Shown here one piece after another: positions 35,791-47,322 of a stretch of 64,000 nucleotides of DNA; position 1 is the stretch's first letter, and each line of letters starts with the position of its first letter. The DNA comes from Castellaniella defragrans_A (GTDB lineage: Bacteria > Pseudomonadota > Gammaproteobacteria > Burkholderiales > Burkholderiaceae_B), in the NCBI RefSeq assembly GCF_040394755.1, contig NZ_JBEBRQ010000006.1; one strand, written 5' to 3'. Both the position numbers and the translations under genes were made by a program. The notes below the pieces were generated by a model that saw nothing but the letters and a program-made list of their open reading frames with translations, searched no databases and was not told the DNA's origin.

Positions 35791-36684
35791 CTAATCCGCG
35801 CCGACCAGATCCAGCAGTTCCGGCAGCACGCGCCGCGCCGCGCGCTCGCCCTCCTCGATCGCGGCCGCCGCCCGGTGAAAATCCATCAGGGCGAAGTCCG
35901 CCAGCCGCGGCCGGATCACCACATCCGCCGGCTCACCCGCGAGACGGCTGCGGGTGATGTGCACCTGCATGATATTCAGGCTCGTGCTCAGCACATCGAA
36001 GATCGATGGCACCCCCGCCGCGCCGCCCTTGGCGCCGCCAAGCCCCAGCGGCAAGCGGCTCAACACCGAGGCAAAGGCGCCGGGCGGCACGGGATCGGAC
36101 GGCTCGTCCAATGCGGCATACCGCCCGATCAGGTTCGCGTTCAGGTCCACCGCGATGACGATATCCGCCCCCATGGCCCGGCACAGGGACACGGGCACCG
36201 GATTGACCAGCGCGCCATCGACCAGCAAGCGGTCATCGCGCCGCGCGGGCGTGAACAGGCCCGGCAGCGCGGCGGAGGCGCGCACGGCGTCGAACACACC
36301 CCCCTCGCGCAGCCAGACCTCGCGCCCCGTGGCCAACTCGGTGGCGACCGCCCCATAAGCCTTGGGCAGGCTGGCGATCGTCTTGTCCTCGAGGAGCGTG
36401 CGCAGAAAGGAAAAAAGCTTTTCCCCGTGGATCAGGCCGCCATTGACGGTAAAGTCCAGCAGGCCGACCACGCCCTGCCAGGTCAGCCCCCGCACCCAGG
36501 TTTCGAGAGACTCCAACTGCCCATCCGCATAGGCCGCGCCGACCAGGGAGCCGATCGATGTCCCGCAGACCACGTCCGGCACGATGCCGGCCTGCTCGAG
36601 GACATGGATGATGCCGATGTGCGACCAGCCGCGCGCCGCCCCGCTGCCGAGAGCCAGTCCGATCCTGGGGGGCGAAATGCGCAT
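35791..36684 (-). CDS. Patatin-like phospholipase (RssA-like)
   Basis: This 297-residue serine hydrolase starts MRISPPRIGLALGSGAARGW, containing the oxyanion Gly-rich loop. The nucleophile elbow is GTSIG (about residues 43-47) and the dyad Asp is in VDGALVNPVPV (about residue 153). The start was placed at 36684, since upstream codons have no family character. No signal peptide is seen, so it is probably cytoplasmic and acts on phospholipids or acyl esters; the substrate is unknown. It ends at its own terminator. Confidence 0.9.
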   Translation of the reverse strand: MRISPPRIGLALGSGAARGWSHIGIIHVLEQAGIVPDVVCGTSIGSLVGAAYADGQLESLETWVRGLTWQGVVGLLDFTVNGGLIHGEKLFSFLRTLLEDKTIASLPKAYGAVATELATGREVWLREGGVFDAVRASAALPGLFTPARRDDRLLVDGALVNPVPVSLCRAMGADIVIAVDLNANLIGRYAALDEPSDPVPPGAFASVLSRLPLGLGGAKGGAAGVPSIFDVLSTSLNIMQVHITRSRLAGEPADVVIRPRLADFALMDFHRAAAAIEEGERAARRVLPELLDLVGAD

Positions 36685-36809
36685 GGCGGTCCTCGATGAC
36701 TTCGATGCGCTGCGTTTTGGTGGTTTTTTCACTACCGGATATCCTCGCGGGAAGATGGCGCGGGGCCACATCAGGGTTTGTGATGGGTACTCACTATAAA
36801 GCAGCCCGG

Positions 36810-37406
36810 TCAAAACCTATCAAGGAGGGGAAGCAGCTCTCGCAGGTCACGGATACTGACTGCCTTTTTTTCAGGATTGGCTCTACCACGCCGGTCCAGA
36901 TGTATGGCTTGCATCCCTGCCGCCGTCGCACCGGCATAGTCGGATCGCCAGGTATCACCGACCATCAAGACCTCTGCGGGCGCGCAACCCGCCCTCCGGC
37001 ACAGCTCGAGATAAAACGCTGCGTCAGGTTTCGTCGCACCCAGATCAAAAGAAAAACAAACCAGATCAAGCCACGCACCGAGTTGTGCGATGACCGGCTG
37101 GCCGTAGGGCGCCGCGAGATTGGAGGCAAGGGCTATTTTCAGCCCATGCTCTCGCACTGCCGACAATACGTCGATGGTTTCGGGATATGGCGCAATAGAA
37201 GCCAGCTCGGCGGCAAGATCGTCAGCCCAACTATCGTTCCACGGCGCCCCGCACAGTTGTGCGTATTCTTTCAGGTTGATCGGCGCCGTCATGGGGGAAA
37301 TGTCTGGTCGGCGCACACCCGCTTTTGTCACAACCAGGAATGGGTGACGTTTGTCGAAAATATCGACCAACGTGCCAAAAGCATCAAACGCGATAAGCTT
37401 CAACAT
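36810..37406 (-). CDS. HAD-superfamily hydrolase
   Basis: This 198-residue protein starts MLKLIAFDAFGTLVDIFDKR. The nucleophile Asp-8 lies in FDAFGTL, a haloacid-dehalogenase style motif I with Phe where phosphatases have the second Asp. Motif II is ALASN, motif III has GATKPDAAFY, and motif IV is MVGDTWRSDYAGA. A phosphatase or dehalogenase activity is possible; no substrate is evident. It stands at the border where the G+C-rich core gives way to the accessory patch, and is more A/T-rich than upstream genes. Confidence 0.85.
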   Translation of the reverse strand: MLKLIAFDAFGTLVDIFDKRHPFLVVTKAGVRRPDISPMTAPINLKEYAQLCGAPWNDSWADDLAAELASIAPYPETIDVLSAVREHGLKIALASNLAAPYGQPVIAQLGAWLDLVCFSFDLGATKPDAAFYLELCRRAGCAPAEVLMVGDTWRSDYAGATAAGMQAIHLDRRGRANPEKKAVSIRDLRELLPLLDRF

Positions 37407-37604
37407 GGCATGGCTCTTTTGTCCTCAAGGAACCTGCTGCGGATGAATCGTATCCTCCGTCATTGACCGGATACTTGCAAGCTGCCGTCGCGCACAGTTT
37501 TCAACCGACGTTGACACTTTGGCGCGCTGTTCGCCGCCCGAGGCCACTCAATGCGTTGATTGGTACATACTGGTACCCCCTCAAGTGGCGGAATTCCCAA
37601 ACTT

Positions 37605-38555
37605 ATGGATATAGTCTTTCTGGACCAGAACAAGTGGATCGAGCTGGCGCAGGTGCATTGCGGGTGCACTACGAGCGGCCCCATGGCCGAGCTGTTTCCT
37701 CAACTCGTTGCTGCGGTCCAAAGGAAGCGCGTCTTATTTCCTCTCTCGGTTTCGAACATCATGGAGACCGCAAAGCGCAACGACCCTGACAGCCGACGGC
37801 ACGTTGCCGAAACGCAGGCCATACTCAGCCTTGGGTACGCCCACCGAAGTCGAGCAGGCCGGATAGCCGTAGAGTTGCGCGCGGCGATTCAACGGCGATT
37901 CGGTGTGGAGCCGGTTGCCATGCCGCCCAATTGGGCGCTCGCCCCAGACTTTATACAAGCCTTCGAACCCATGGATGAGCTGATGGCGGTGCCGGAAGAA
38001 CTGGCACGCGTGCGGGACCTGAATTCCCTCACGCCCCCGGCAGCGCTGTACCTCGACTTCATGGTCAACCAGGACGATATTCGCCGACGAAAGGCCATTG
38101 CAACATTGACCCAAGGACTCGCCGCGCTGGTCGTTCGCATTGAAAGCAGGCGCGAGCGCTTTGCCAACAAGTCCATCGATTTTCGACGCCGGGCTTACGC
38201 AGCGCAGTCTTGGGCGGAGAACCTCGACATTCTCAACCAAACGGTGGCTGCACTTGGCTATTCTTTCGACCAGTTGAGAGATCTCGGAGACCAAGCAATG
38301 CGAGTACTGTTAGAAGACGTTCCGACGATGAACGTGGAAGTGGAAATGGCCGCGCGCCTGGAATCCAAGACCGGCGCTCTTTCAGCGAACGATGTCCTCG
38401 ACATGCAATCGTTTTATACGGCGATTCCATACTCGGACCGTGTTGTCGCCGAGAAAGCCGCCATCTCACGCGCCAAGCAAGCGCGACTCGATTCGAAATA
38501 TGGTGTTGCTCTGTCTCGGTCCCTGGAAGACTTGTTGGACCTTTACGTCGAGTAA
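37605..38555 (+). CDS. PIN-like domain protein, putative nuclease of the accessory island
   Basis: This 316-residue protein has no named function that I recognise. It begins MDIVFLDQNKWIEL, with Asp-7 in a position like the first acidic residue of PIN nucleases (VxDxN). Acidic residues also occur at E54 (SNIMETAK) and near the C-terminus as D263, D266, D278 and E283 in NDVLDM...IPYSDRVVAEK. That last spacing resembles motif 3 of PIN-like ribonucleases, with Glu for the last Asp. Start ATG 37605 has no strong SD. It lies alone, close to RES and hsdR-remnant genes, so a defence or toxin role is inferred. Confidence 0.5.
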   Translation: MDIVFLDQNKWIELAQVHCGCTTSGPMAELFPQLVAAVQRKRVLFPLSVSNIMETAKRNDPDSRRHVAETQAILSLGYAHRSRAGRIAVELRAAIQRRFGVEPVAMPPNWALAPDFIQAFEPMDELMAVPEELARVRDLNSLTPPAALYLDFMVNQDDIRRRKAIATLTQGLAALVVRIESRRERFANKSIDFRRRAYAAQSWAENLDILNQTVAALGYSFDQLRDLGDQAMRVLLEDVPTMNVEVEMAARLESKTGALSANDVLDMQSFYTAIPYSDRVVAEKAAISRAKQARLDSKYGVALSRSLEDLLDLYVE

Positions 38556-38750
38556 GGTATCCACATCTTATCGCTGAGCGTCCTCTATTGGCCGATTGTA
38601 GCCAAAAGCCAACTGACCGGACCCGACCCAAAGCAGTCAGTCTCTAGCGTCGGTTTGCCAGGTAAGCCACAGCGACATCCCTCCTTATGCGCTGATGCTC
38701 AAAAAATCGCAACTCAAGCGCAGAGAAAATTAATTCACAGCAGGAATCTA
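38556..38750. other. Intergenic stretch between PIN-like and RES genes
   Basis: These 195 bases separate two convergent accessory genes. I see no ORF, tRNA or clear terminator. The right part becomes A/T-rich (AAAATTAATTC, TATTATATTTTTTG), marking the start of the low-G+C RES region. Confidence 0.4.
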
Positions 38751-39629
38751 TTATATTTTTTGCACCGAAATTTCTGGAAATATCAATTTCTGTAAATCGG
38801 ATCCAATTTGGTGATAGGCAAGATTGATACCATCTCCAGACTCGGCCGCCACCAACTTTACGTTAAATAGAAAACCATCCCCCTCCCTGGTGACACTTAC
38901 TATCTGGGAGCCCAATAACTTCAGACTGGAACGCTTTTCCTTTCTAAAGCAAACATTGTAATGCCCCTTTTTAGCGACGGAAGGATAACACCAAGCATCC
39001 TGAAAGTCCGGAGGGAGATCAAAATAATCCTTGGCGATTGATTCAGAGATTCGATACAGATACTCGGTTCCATATCCAACATCCCTAATAAACTCGTGTT
39101 TAAGAAAATCCTGAATCATTCTGGCCTTTAGGATTTCTTCACTGGCTAACCCTTCGGTATTTGGTTTTGCGCCAATCATGGTTACGTTGATTGGCTTAAC
39201 GGCTTCATACACAATGAGAGAAAAAAGCTGGTTGTCTGAAATTTTCATCTCTTCCACAGCAACCATTGGAGAGATGGCTGCGGTGTACAACAAAGACTCA
39301 TTATCTCGATTCAATCTGCCAGCTCGAGAAATATTTTCAGGGGGCTCCCAGCAATCAGCGACTGTGGACATGGCACGCAATGGTAAATTTCGATCGTTCT
39401 CTGGTAATGTGCGCACTCTATAAAAACGCGTTCCCATAGGATAACTAGAACTCATTGGTGTAAGTACGCATATTCTACCGAAAGGAGTCTCAAATGTGAT
39501 TACCCTTGAGATTGCAGCCTGCACATCCTGATAAGACATTTTTTTAAAGTCTAGATCACGAAAGTCACAGATCCTGTTATGAAGTTCTGTTGTGTCTACA
39601 TACCGCAAAAAAACCCTTATATCTACCAC
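38751..39629 (-). CDS. RES-domain protein, putative NAD+-degrading toxin
   Basis: This 292-residue product starts at a GTG at 39629 with GGAGGG seven bases ahead; an in-frame TTG lies at 39656. From residue about 65 the sequence fits a RES domain. FYRVR is followed by GRLN at R105, LLYTAAIS with Y115 exactly ten residues later, and VEEMK with E126/E127, the Arg-Tyr-Glu set of RES toxins. RES toxins degrade NAD+. About 60 N-terminal and 100 C-terminal residues surround it. No Xre/parS-type antitoxin gene is adjacent. The gene is clearly A/T-rich against its surroundings, indicating lateral transfer. Confidence 0.72.
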   Translation of the reverse strand: MVDIRVFLRYVDTTELHNRICDFRDLDFKKMSYQDVQAAISRVITFETPFGRICVLTPMSSSYPMGTRFYRVRTLPENDRNLPLRAMSTVADCWEPPENISRAGRLNRDNESLLYTAAISPMVAVEEMKISDNQLFSLIVYEAVKPINVTMIGAKPNTEGLASEEILKARMIQDFLKHEFIRDVGYGTEYLYRISESIAKDYFDLPPDFQDAWCYPSVAKKGHYNVCFRKEKRSSLKLLGSQIVSVTREGDGFLFNVKLVAAESGDGINLAYHQIGSDLQKLIFPEISVQKI

Positions 39630-39749
39630 AGATTCCCTCCAAAGCTTATGGATCAATAATTGTTTAAACCCGGTTTTTAGTTGGTTTTATAATACTCTTA
39701 TGTATAAAAGTTTAGGATGCACGAACCGTCCGCTCTTGGCCGAAATCGA

Positions 39750-40175
39750 TCAATCAGCATTGACGCGCATTGAACGCCTCGCATCACAGCGAAGCGGACT
39801 CATCTTGGGCGGAACAGCATTGAGTTCAGTGCCATTATCACTGGCAAACTCTTGTTCGAGAGAAACAGTGATATAGCGCTTAGCCTCCTTACCATTCAGG
39901 TTCTCGTCGGCGACTAACTCTTGCGCCTCACGCTGCTGTTCCGCCTGGGCAAAAATGAAGAACGCGTCAATCACACTGGCTTTGTCATCAACCTGATCCA
40001 GGTTGATTTCCTGCGACTTCAGCAGGTCAACATCAAAAACCACATCACCCCAGTCGATAGTCGGCTTTTCCTTTTCAGCCCCTGACTTCTCGCGGCGTGG
40101 CCCATCGCGCATGTCGTTGTGGGTCGAGCGGTAGTCCTGAACCTTCCGCGCAGCGGGCAATAAGGAAAAACCCAC
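39750..40175 (-). pseudogene. hsdR: Decayed type I restriction enzyme R subunit (hsdR) C-terminal remnant
   Basis: The 141-residue frame carries HsdR C-terminal sequence. VQDYRSTHND and TIDWGDVVFDVDLLKSQEIN join directly to DDKASVIDAFFIFAQAEQQ, ADENLNGKEAKRYITVSL and FASDNGTELNAVPPKMSPL. Intact HsdR proteins have some 50 more residues between LKSQEINLD and DKASVI, so an in-frame internal deletion has occurred, probably across similar LD-type codons. The whole ATPase/nuclease part is gone, and the tail after MSPL is unrelated. No hsdM or hsdS is present. It is a relic of a restriction-modification locus. Confidence 0.82.
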
Positions 40176-40195
40176 CCCTCGAATGAGAAGTGGGT
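40164..40195 (-). terminator. Rho-independent terminator of ssb
   Basis: ACCCACTTCTC-ATTC-GAGGGGTGGGT forms an 11-bp stem with two G-U pairs on the minus strand, followed by TTTTTCC (A-run at 40166-40170). It lies 30 bp past the ssb stop and marks the left edge of the core region next to the island. Confidence 0.85.
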
Positions 40196-40225
40196 CGGTT
40201 ATTTACAATCCTGGAAAGTCAGGTT

Positions 40226-40714
40226 CTAGAACGGAATATCGTCGTCCATATCCGCCAGATTGCTGGCCGGCGCCGCCGCCGGGGCGGCCGGGCGGGCCTG
40301 CTGCGGGGGGCGGCGCGCCGGAGCCGGCGCCTGACTGAAGCCATCGGCGTCGCCGCCGCCCTCACCGCCGCCGCTGTCGCGTCCGCCCAGCATCTGCATC
40401 TGGTCGGCCACGATTTCCGTGCTGTAGCGGTCGGCGCCGGTTTCCTTGTCCTGCCACTTGCGGGTCTTGAGCCGGCCCTCGACGTAGACCGCGCGCCCCT
40501 TGCGCAGGTATTCGCCGGCGATTTCAGCCAGACGGTTGTAGAACACCACGCGGTGCCATTCAGTTTCCTCGCGGCGCTCGCCGGTGGCCTTGTCCTTCCA
40601 TTGGGAGGTGGTCGCGATCGACACATTGCAGATCGCCGCGCCGTCAGGGCTGTAGCGGACTTCCGGATCGCGGCCAAGGTTGCCGACGAGAATGACTTTG
40701 TTGACGGAGGCCAT
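40226..40714 (-). CDS. ssb: Single-stranded DNA-binding protein
   Basis: This 162-residue SSB protects single-stranded DNA in replication and repair. The OB fold occupies residues 1-110 (MASVNKVILVGNLGRDPEVR, TEWHRVVFYNRLAEIAGEYL). A Gly/Pro/Ala-rich linker follows, then the acidic tip DMDDDIPF, which docks partner proteins. Start ATG 40714 follows from the family N-terminus. It lies 159 bp downstream of the MFS gene and ends at a strong terminator. Confidence 0.97.
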   Translation of the reverse strand: MASVNKVILVGNLGRDPEVRYSPDGAAICNVSIATTSQWKDKATGERREETEWHRVVFYNRLAEIAGEYLRKGRAVYVEGRLKTRKWQDKETGADRYSTEIVADQMQMLGGRDSGGGEGGGDADGFSQAPAPARRPPQQARPAAPAAAPASNLADMDDDIPF

Positions 40715-40873
40715 GATGTAGATCCTGTGATGAATTGCTCGTGCGCCCATTATCGGCGAAACGGTTCGCCGCTTGGCGTCTGATTGCTGCCAGCCGGACA
40801 TTATCGCCCAGTGCGGCGGCTACGTATACCAATGGGCCGATGCCCTGGCCGGATGACCGGGCAAACAGCCCCC

Positions 40874-42070
40874 TCAACGCGGCATCCGGAACCCCCGCGC
40901 CGTGTACAGCCAGACCACAGCCAGCATGGCGCCCGTCCAGAACACGACGGCCGACCCGCCCCAGCGCACCAGAATGCCGCCCAGCACGCCGCCGGCGAAC
41001 ACCCCCAGGGACTGCGCGGTGTTGTAGAACCCCAGGGCCAGGCCTTTGTAGTGGGGCGGCGCCGCGTGCGACACCAGCGAGGGTTGCAGCGCCTCGAGGA
41101 TGTTGAAGGCGACGAAGAATCCCACCAGGGCCGCCACGGCGGGAAAGAACGATCCCTCCAGCCAGGGCAGCAGCCCCAGCACCACGGCCAGCCCCAGCAC
41201 GGCCCATTCGAGGGCCGCCTTGTGCACCTTGTGCTTTTCGGTATAGAAGACCGCCGGCACCATGAACACGAAGGACGCGATGATCACTGGCAGGTAGACC
41301 TCCCAGAGGTTCGAGGGGTCGTAGCCGCCCAGGCGTCCGAGCAGGCCGGGCGCCACCATGAACACCGCCATCAGGATGAAGTGCAGGCAGAACACGCCGA
41401 AATTCAGGCGCAGCAGGTCTTTATGGCCGAGCACGTCGCGGGCGGTCGCCTGGACGATATCGGCCTCGGAGCGCGGCACCGCGGGCACGAAGAACATGGC
41501 GATCAGCAGGCAGACGAAGCCCAGCAGGCTGATCGCCCAGAACAGCCCCGAGAGCCCGAATCGGCCCACCAGCATCGGCGACAGCACCAGCGAGAGCGCG
41601 AAGGAAACCCCGATCGAGCCGCCGACCATGGCCATGGCGCGCGTGCGCACCTCGGGCCGGGTAGCGTCGGCGATCCACGCCGTGATCGCGGCAGACACGG
41701 CGCCCAGCCCCTGAATCACCCGCCCCACCGTGACCCAATCGACCGACGTGGCCAGGGCGCACACCACCCCGCCGACGACGAACAGCAACATGCCGAACAC
41801 GATCACCGGCCGGCGGCCGTAGCGGTCGGAAGCCATGCCCAGCGGAATCTGCATGACCGCCTGGGTCAGGCCGTAGGCGCCCAGGGCCAGCCCGACGCGC
41901 GCGGAGTTGTCGCCGCCCGTCAGCGCGGTGGCGGCCACCGCGAAGATCGGCGTCAGGAGGAACAGGCCCAACATGCGCGCGGCGAACAGCAGCGCCAGCG
42001 ACAGGCTGGCGCGCCGTTCGAGGGAAGTCAGCTTCAAGGACGGGGCCGGAGCGGAAGACACAGGTGACAT
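40874..42070 (-). CDS. Major facilitator superfamily transporter
   Basis: This 398-residue, twelve-helix inner-membrane protein carries the MFS motif A-like GMASDRYGRRPVIVFGM between helices 2 and 3 and ALEALQP-type residues in the second half. The drug:H+ antiporter-1 class is likely (an efflux pump with LFAARMLGLFLLTPIFAVAA at the start). The substrate is unknown. It sits divergently from uvrA and upstream of ssb, a conserved placement in Bordetella relatives, which may reflect shared control rather than function. Confidence 0.87.
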   Translation of the reverse strand: MSPVSSAPAPSLKLTSLERRASLSLALLFAARMLGLFLLTPIFAVAATALTGGDNSARVGLALGAYGLTQAVMQIPLGMASDRYGRRPVIVFGMLLFVVGGVVCALATSVDWVTVGRVIQGLGAVSAAITAWIADATRPEVRTRAMAMVGGSIGVSFALSLVLSPMLVGRFGLSGLFWAISLLGFVCLLIAMFFVPAVPRSEADIVQATARDVLGHKDLLRLNFGVFCLHFILMAVFMVAPGLLGRLGGYDPSNLWEVYLPVIIASFVFMVPAVFYTEKHKVHKAALEWAVLGLAVVLGLLPWLEGSFFPAVAALVGFFVAFNILEALQPSLVSHAAPPHYKGLALGFYNTAQSLGVFAGGVLGGILVRWGGSAVVFWTGAMLAVVWLYTARGFRMPR

Positions 42071-42107
42071 GATGGGTTTCAGGGTTCGAATCGAAAGGGC
42101 TGCGCGT

Positions 42108-42113
42108 TATAGT
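42108..42113 (+). promoter_or_regulatory. Candidate -10 box of uvrA
   Basis: TATAGT lies 43 bp ahead of the uvrA ATG in the 86-bp divergent gap with the MFS gene. No convincing -35 and no LexA box (CTGT-N8-ACAG) are visible, so SOS control is not supported here. Confidence 0.3.
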
Positions 42114-42156
42114 AGCAAGTTGGTCTTTGAAAAACCTGAACCCCCCTCTATACGGC

Positions 42157-45027
<2,871 letters not shown>

Positions 45028-45051
45028 CGCGCGCGGGTCGCAAGGCGGAGC

Positions 45052-45085
45052 AGCCTCGCTTGACCTCGCTGTGAACGGCGAGGCT
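45052..45085. repeat. Inverted repeat between uvrA and dgt
   Basis: Arms AGCCTCGC and GCGAGGCT are separated by 18 bases in the 75-bp convergent gap. No T-run flanks either side, so this is at best an imperfect bidirectional terminator. Confidence 0.3.
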
Positions 45086-45102
45086 TGCGCGTAGGCGCGT
45101 GG

Positions 45103-46230
45103 TCAATCCATCCCGAAAATCGCCCGATGCTCGCGGATCGCGTACCGATCCGTCATACCGGCAATGTAGTCGGCAATGGCGCGCGCCTGCGCGACCGGGT
45201 CCTCGCGGCGGTACTCGTCGGCCAAGAGCCGGGGGTCCTCGATGAAGGCCTGGAACAGCTCGCGCACGATGCGCCGCGCCTTGACGGTCATGCGAATGAC
45301 CTGCGCATGGCGATACAGATTGTCGAGCAGGAATTTCTTGAGGACGTCGGCCTGGGCGCGGATCGTATCCGAGAATGCCGCCAGCGGCGGGCCGGCGCGC
45401 ACCTCGTCGGCCGATGCCGGGCGCAGCTCGGCGATGCGCGCCTGGGTCTGGCGCGTCAGGTCCAGCACCAGCGTGTTGATCATGGCGCGGATGACCTCGG
45501 ACACCAGGCGCTTTTGCTCGGCGTCGGGATAATGGCGGCGCGCCTGCTCGTAGTGGGTCGCGAATATGTCCAGGTCCTGCAACTGCTGGACCGTGATCAG
45601 ACCCGAGCGCAGGCCGTCGTCGATGTCATGATTGTTGTAGGCGATCTCGTCGGCCAGATTGGCGAGCTGGGCCTCCAGCGAGGCCTGGGTGCCGTTCAGG
45701 AACCGTTCACCGACCTCGCCCAGCAGGCGCGCATGGCGCTTCGAGCAATGCTTGAGGATGCCCTCGCGCGTCTCGAAACACAGGTTCAAGCCGTTGAAGG
45801 CGGCATAGCGCTCCTCGAGTTCGTCGACCACGCGCAGGCTCTGCAGATTGTGCTCGAAGCCGCCTGCCGCGGGCGTGAAGGCCTGCATGCAGGCGTTGAG
45901 TTCGTCCTGGCCCGCATGACCAAAGGGCGTATGGCCCAGGTCATGCGCCAGGGCGATGGCCTCGATCAGGTCCTCGTGCGCGCCCAGATTGCGCGCCAGC
46001 GAACGGGCGATCTGCGCCACCTCGATACTGTGGGTCAGGCGCGTGCGGAACAGGTCGCCCTCATGGTTGAGGAATACCTGGGTCTTGTATTCGAGCCGCC
46101 GGAAGGCGTTGCAATGGATGATGCGGTCGCGGTCGCGCTGGAAGGCGTTGCGGCCGACGGGCGCGGGCTCGGCATGGACACGGCCGCGCGAGGCCTCTGG
46201 ATGACACGCGTAGGCTGCCAGCGCCGGCAC
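45103..46230 (-). CDS. dgt: Deoxyguanosinetriphosphate triphosphohydrolase-like protein
   Basis: This 375-residue HD-domain enzyme splits dNTPs to deoxynucleoside and triphosphate. The metal site is seen as RLTHSIEVAQIARSL, then ALAHDLGHTPFGHAGQDEL (the HD pair), and a later DEIAYNNHDIDDGLRSG. The length fits the type 2 (non-E. coli) dGTPase-like group, so the true nucleotide preference is uncertain. It starts three bases after aroB ends; aroK-aroB-dgt form one operon. Confidence 0.92.
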   Translation of the reverse strand: MPALAAYACHPEASRGRVHAEPAPVGRNAFQRDRDRIIHCNAFRRLEYKTQVFLNHEGDLFRTRLTHSIEVAQIARSLARNLGAHEDLIEAIALAHDLGHTPFGHAGQDELNACMQAFTPAAGGFEHNLQSLRVVDELEERYAAFNGLNLCFETREGILKHCSKRHARLLGEVGERFLNGTQASLEAQLANLADEIAYNNHDIDDGLRSGLITVQQLQDLDIFATHYEQARRHYPDAEQKRLVSEVIRAMINTLVLDLTRQTQARIAELRPASADEVRAGPPLAAFSDTIRAQADVLKKFLLDNLYRHAQVIRMTVKARRIVRELFQAFIEDPRLLADEYRREDPVAQARAIADYIAGMTDRYAIREHRAIFGMD

Positions 46231-46233
46231 GGC

Positions 46234-47322
46234 TCAGCGGCCCTCGATGAGCGGCCCCGCCGCCAGCAGCGGGCGGACCTGCTCGTCCGCGACCCCCTGG
46301 ACGCCGGCGCGACCGAGCTCGGGCAGCAGCACGTAACGGATCATGCGCCCTTCGGTCTTTTTGTCGATGCGCATGAGCGCCAACCAACGGTCCACGCCCA
46401 GATCCGGCGCGCGCACCGGGCAGCCGATCGCCGCCACCAGATCGCGGATGCGCTCGACCGCCGCGCGCTCCAGTCCGCAGATCCGGGCCGACAGTTCGGC
46501 GGCCATCACCATGCCGCAACCCACCGCCTCGCCGTGCAGCCACTGGCCGTAGCCCAGCCCCGACTCGATCGCATGGCCGAAGGTATGGCCAAAATTCAGG
46601 ATGGCGCGCAGCCCCGTTTCGCGCTCGTCCTGGGACACCACCCAGGCCTTGAGCTCGCACGAGCGGCGGATGGCGTGGCGCACAGCCTGCCGATCGAGCG
46701 CCCGCAGAGCCTGCGCATGCGTCTCGCACCAGTCGAAGAACTGCGCATCGGCGATCATGCCGTACTTGATCACCTCGGCCAGCCCCGCCGAGATCTCGCG
46801 CGGCGGCAGGGAGGACAACACGTCCGTGTCGATCTCGACGGCCAGCGGCTGGTAGAAGGCGCCGATCATGTTCTTGCCCAGCGGATGGTTGATGGCGGTC
46901 TTGCCGCCCACCGAGGAATCCACCTGGGCCAGCAGCGTCGTGGGCACCTGCACGAAGCGCACGCCGCGCATGTAGCACGCTGCGGCGAACCCGCACACGT
47001 CGCCGACCACGCCCCCGCCCAGCGCGACCAGTACCGCTTTGCGATCGAGCTGCGCGCCGAGCAGAGCATCGAAAATCTGGTTCAGCGTCTGCCAGGTCTT
47101 GTAGCGCTCACCGTCGGGCAGCTCCACCATGAGCACGGGTTTGCCCGTGTCGGCCAGCGCGGCGCGCGCACGCTCGCCATACAGGGCCGCCACCGTATCG
47201 TTGGTGACCAGCGCGATGGCCGTGGCATCGGCCGGAATGCTGCGGGCCAGGTCATCGAGCCGGCCACTGGCGATATGGATGGGATAGGCGCCGCCCGGGG
47301 TATCGACCTGCACATCGCTCAT
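46234..47322 (-). CDS. aroB: 3-dehydroquinate synthase
   Basis: AroB converts DAHP to 3-dehydroquinate, step two of the shikimate pathway, with NAD+ and zinc. The 362 residues include ALGGGVVGDVCGFAAACYMR and VPTTLLAQVDSSVGGKTAIN at the active site. Zn ligands are in ELKAWVV (Glu), NFGHTFGHAIE (His) and LHGEAVGCGM (His). It overlaps aroK by four bases. The aroK-aroB pairing is a common proteobacterial arrangement. Confidence 0.97.
   Translation of the reverse strand: MSDVQVDTPGGAYPIHIASGRLDDLARSIPADATAIALVTNDTVAALYGERARAALADTGKPVLMVELPDGERYKTWQTLNQIFDALLGAQLDRKAVLVALGGGVVGDVCGFAAACYMRGVRFVQVPTTLLAQVDSSVGGKTAINHPLGKNMIGAFYQPLAVEIDTDVLSSLPPREISAGLAEVIKYGMIADAQFFDWCETHAQALRALDRQAVRHAIRRSCELKAWVVSQDERETGLRAILNFGHTFGHAIESGLGYGQWLHGEAVGCGMVMAAELSARICGLERAAVERIRDLVAAIGCPVRAPDLGVDRWLALMRIDKKTEGRMIRYVLLPELGRAGVQGVADEQVRPLLAAGPLIEGR

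Noticed and set aside
37562..37577. GGTAC-ATACT-GGTAC/GTACC repeat ahead of the PIN-like gene
   Set aside because: The arms are only five bases long; too weak to call an operator or recombination site.
42071..42156. SOS (LexA) box expected between the MFS gene and uvrA
   Set aside because: No CTGT-N8-ACAG or close variant is present in the gap.
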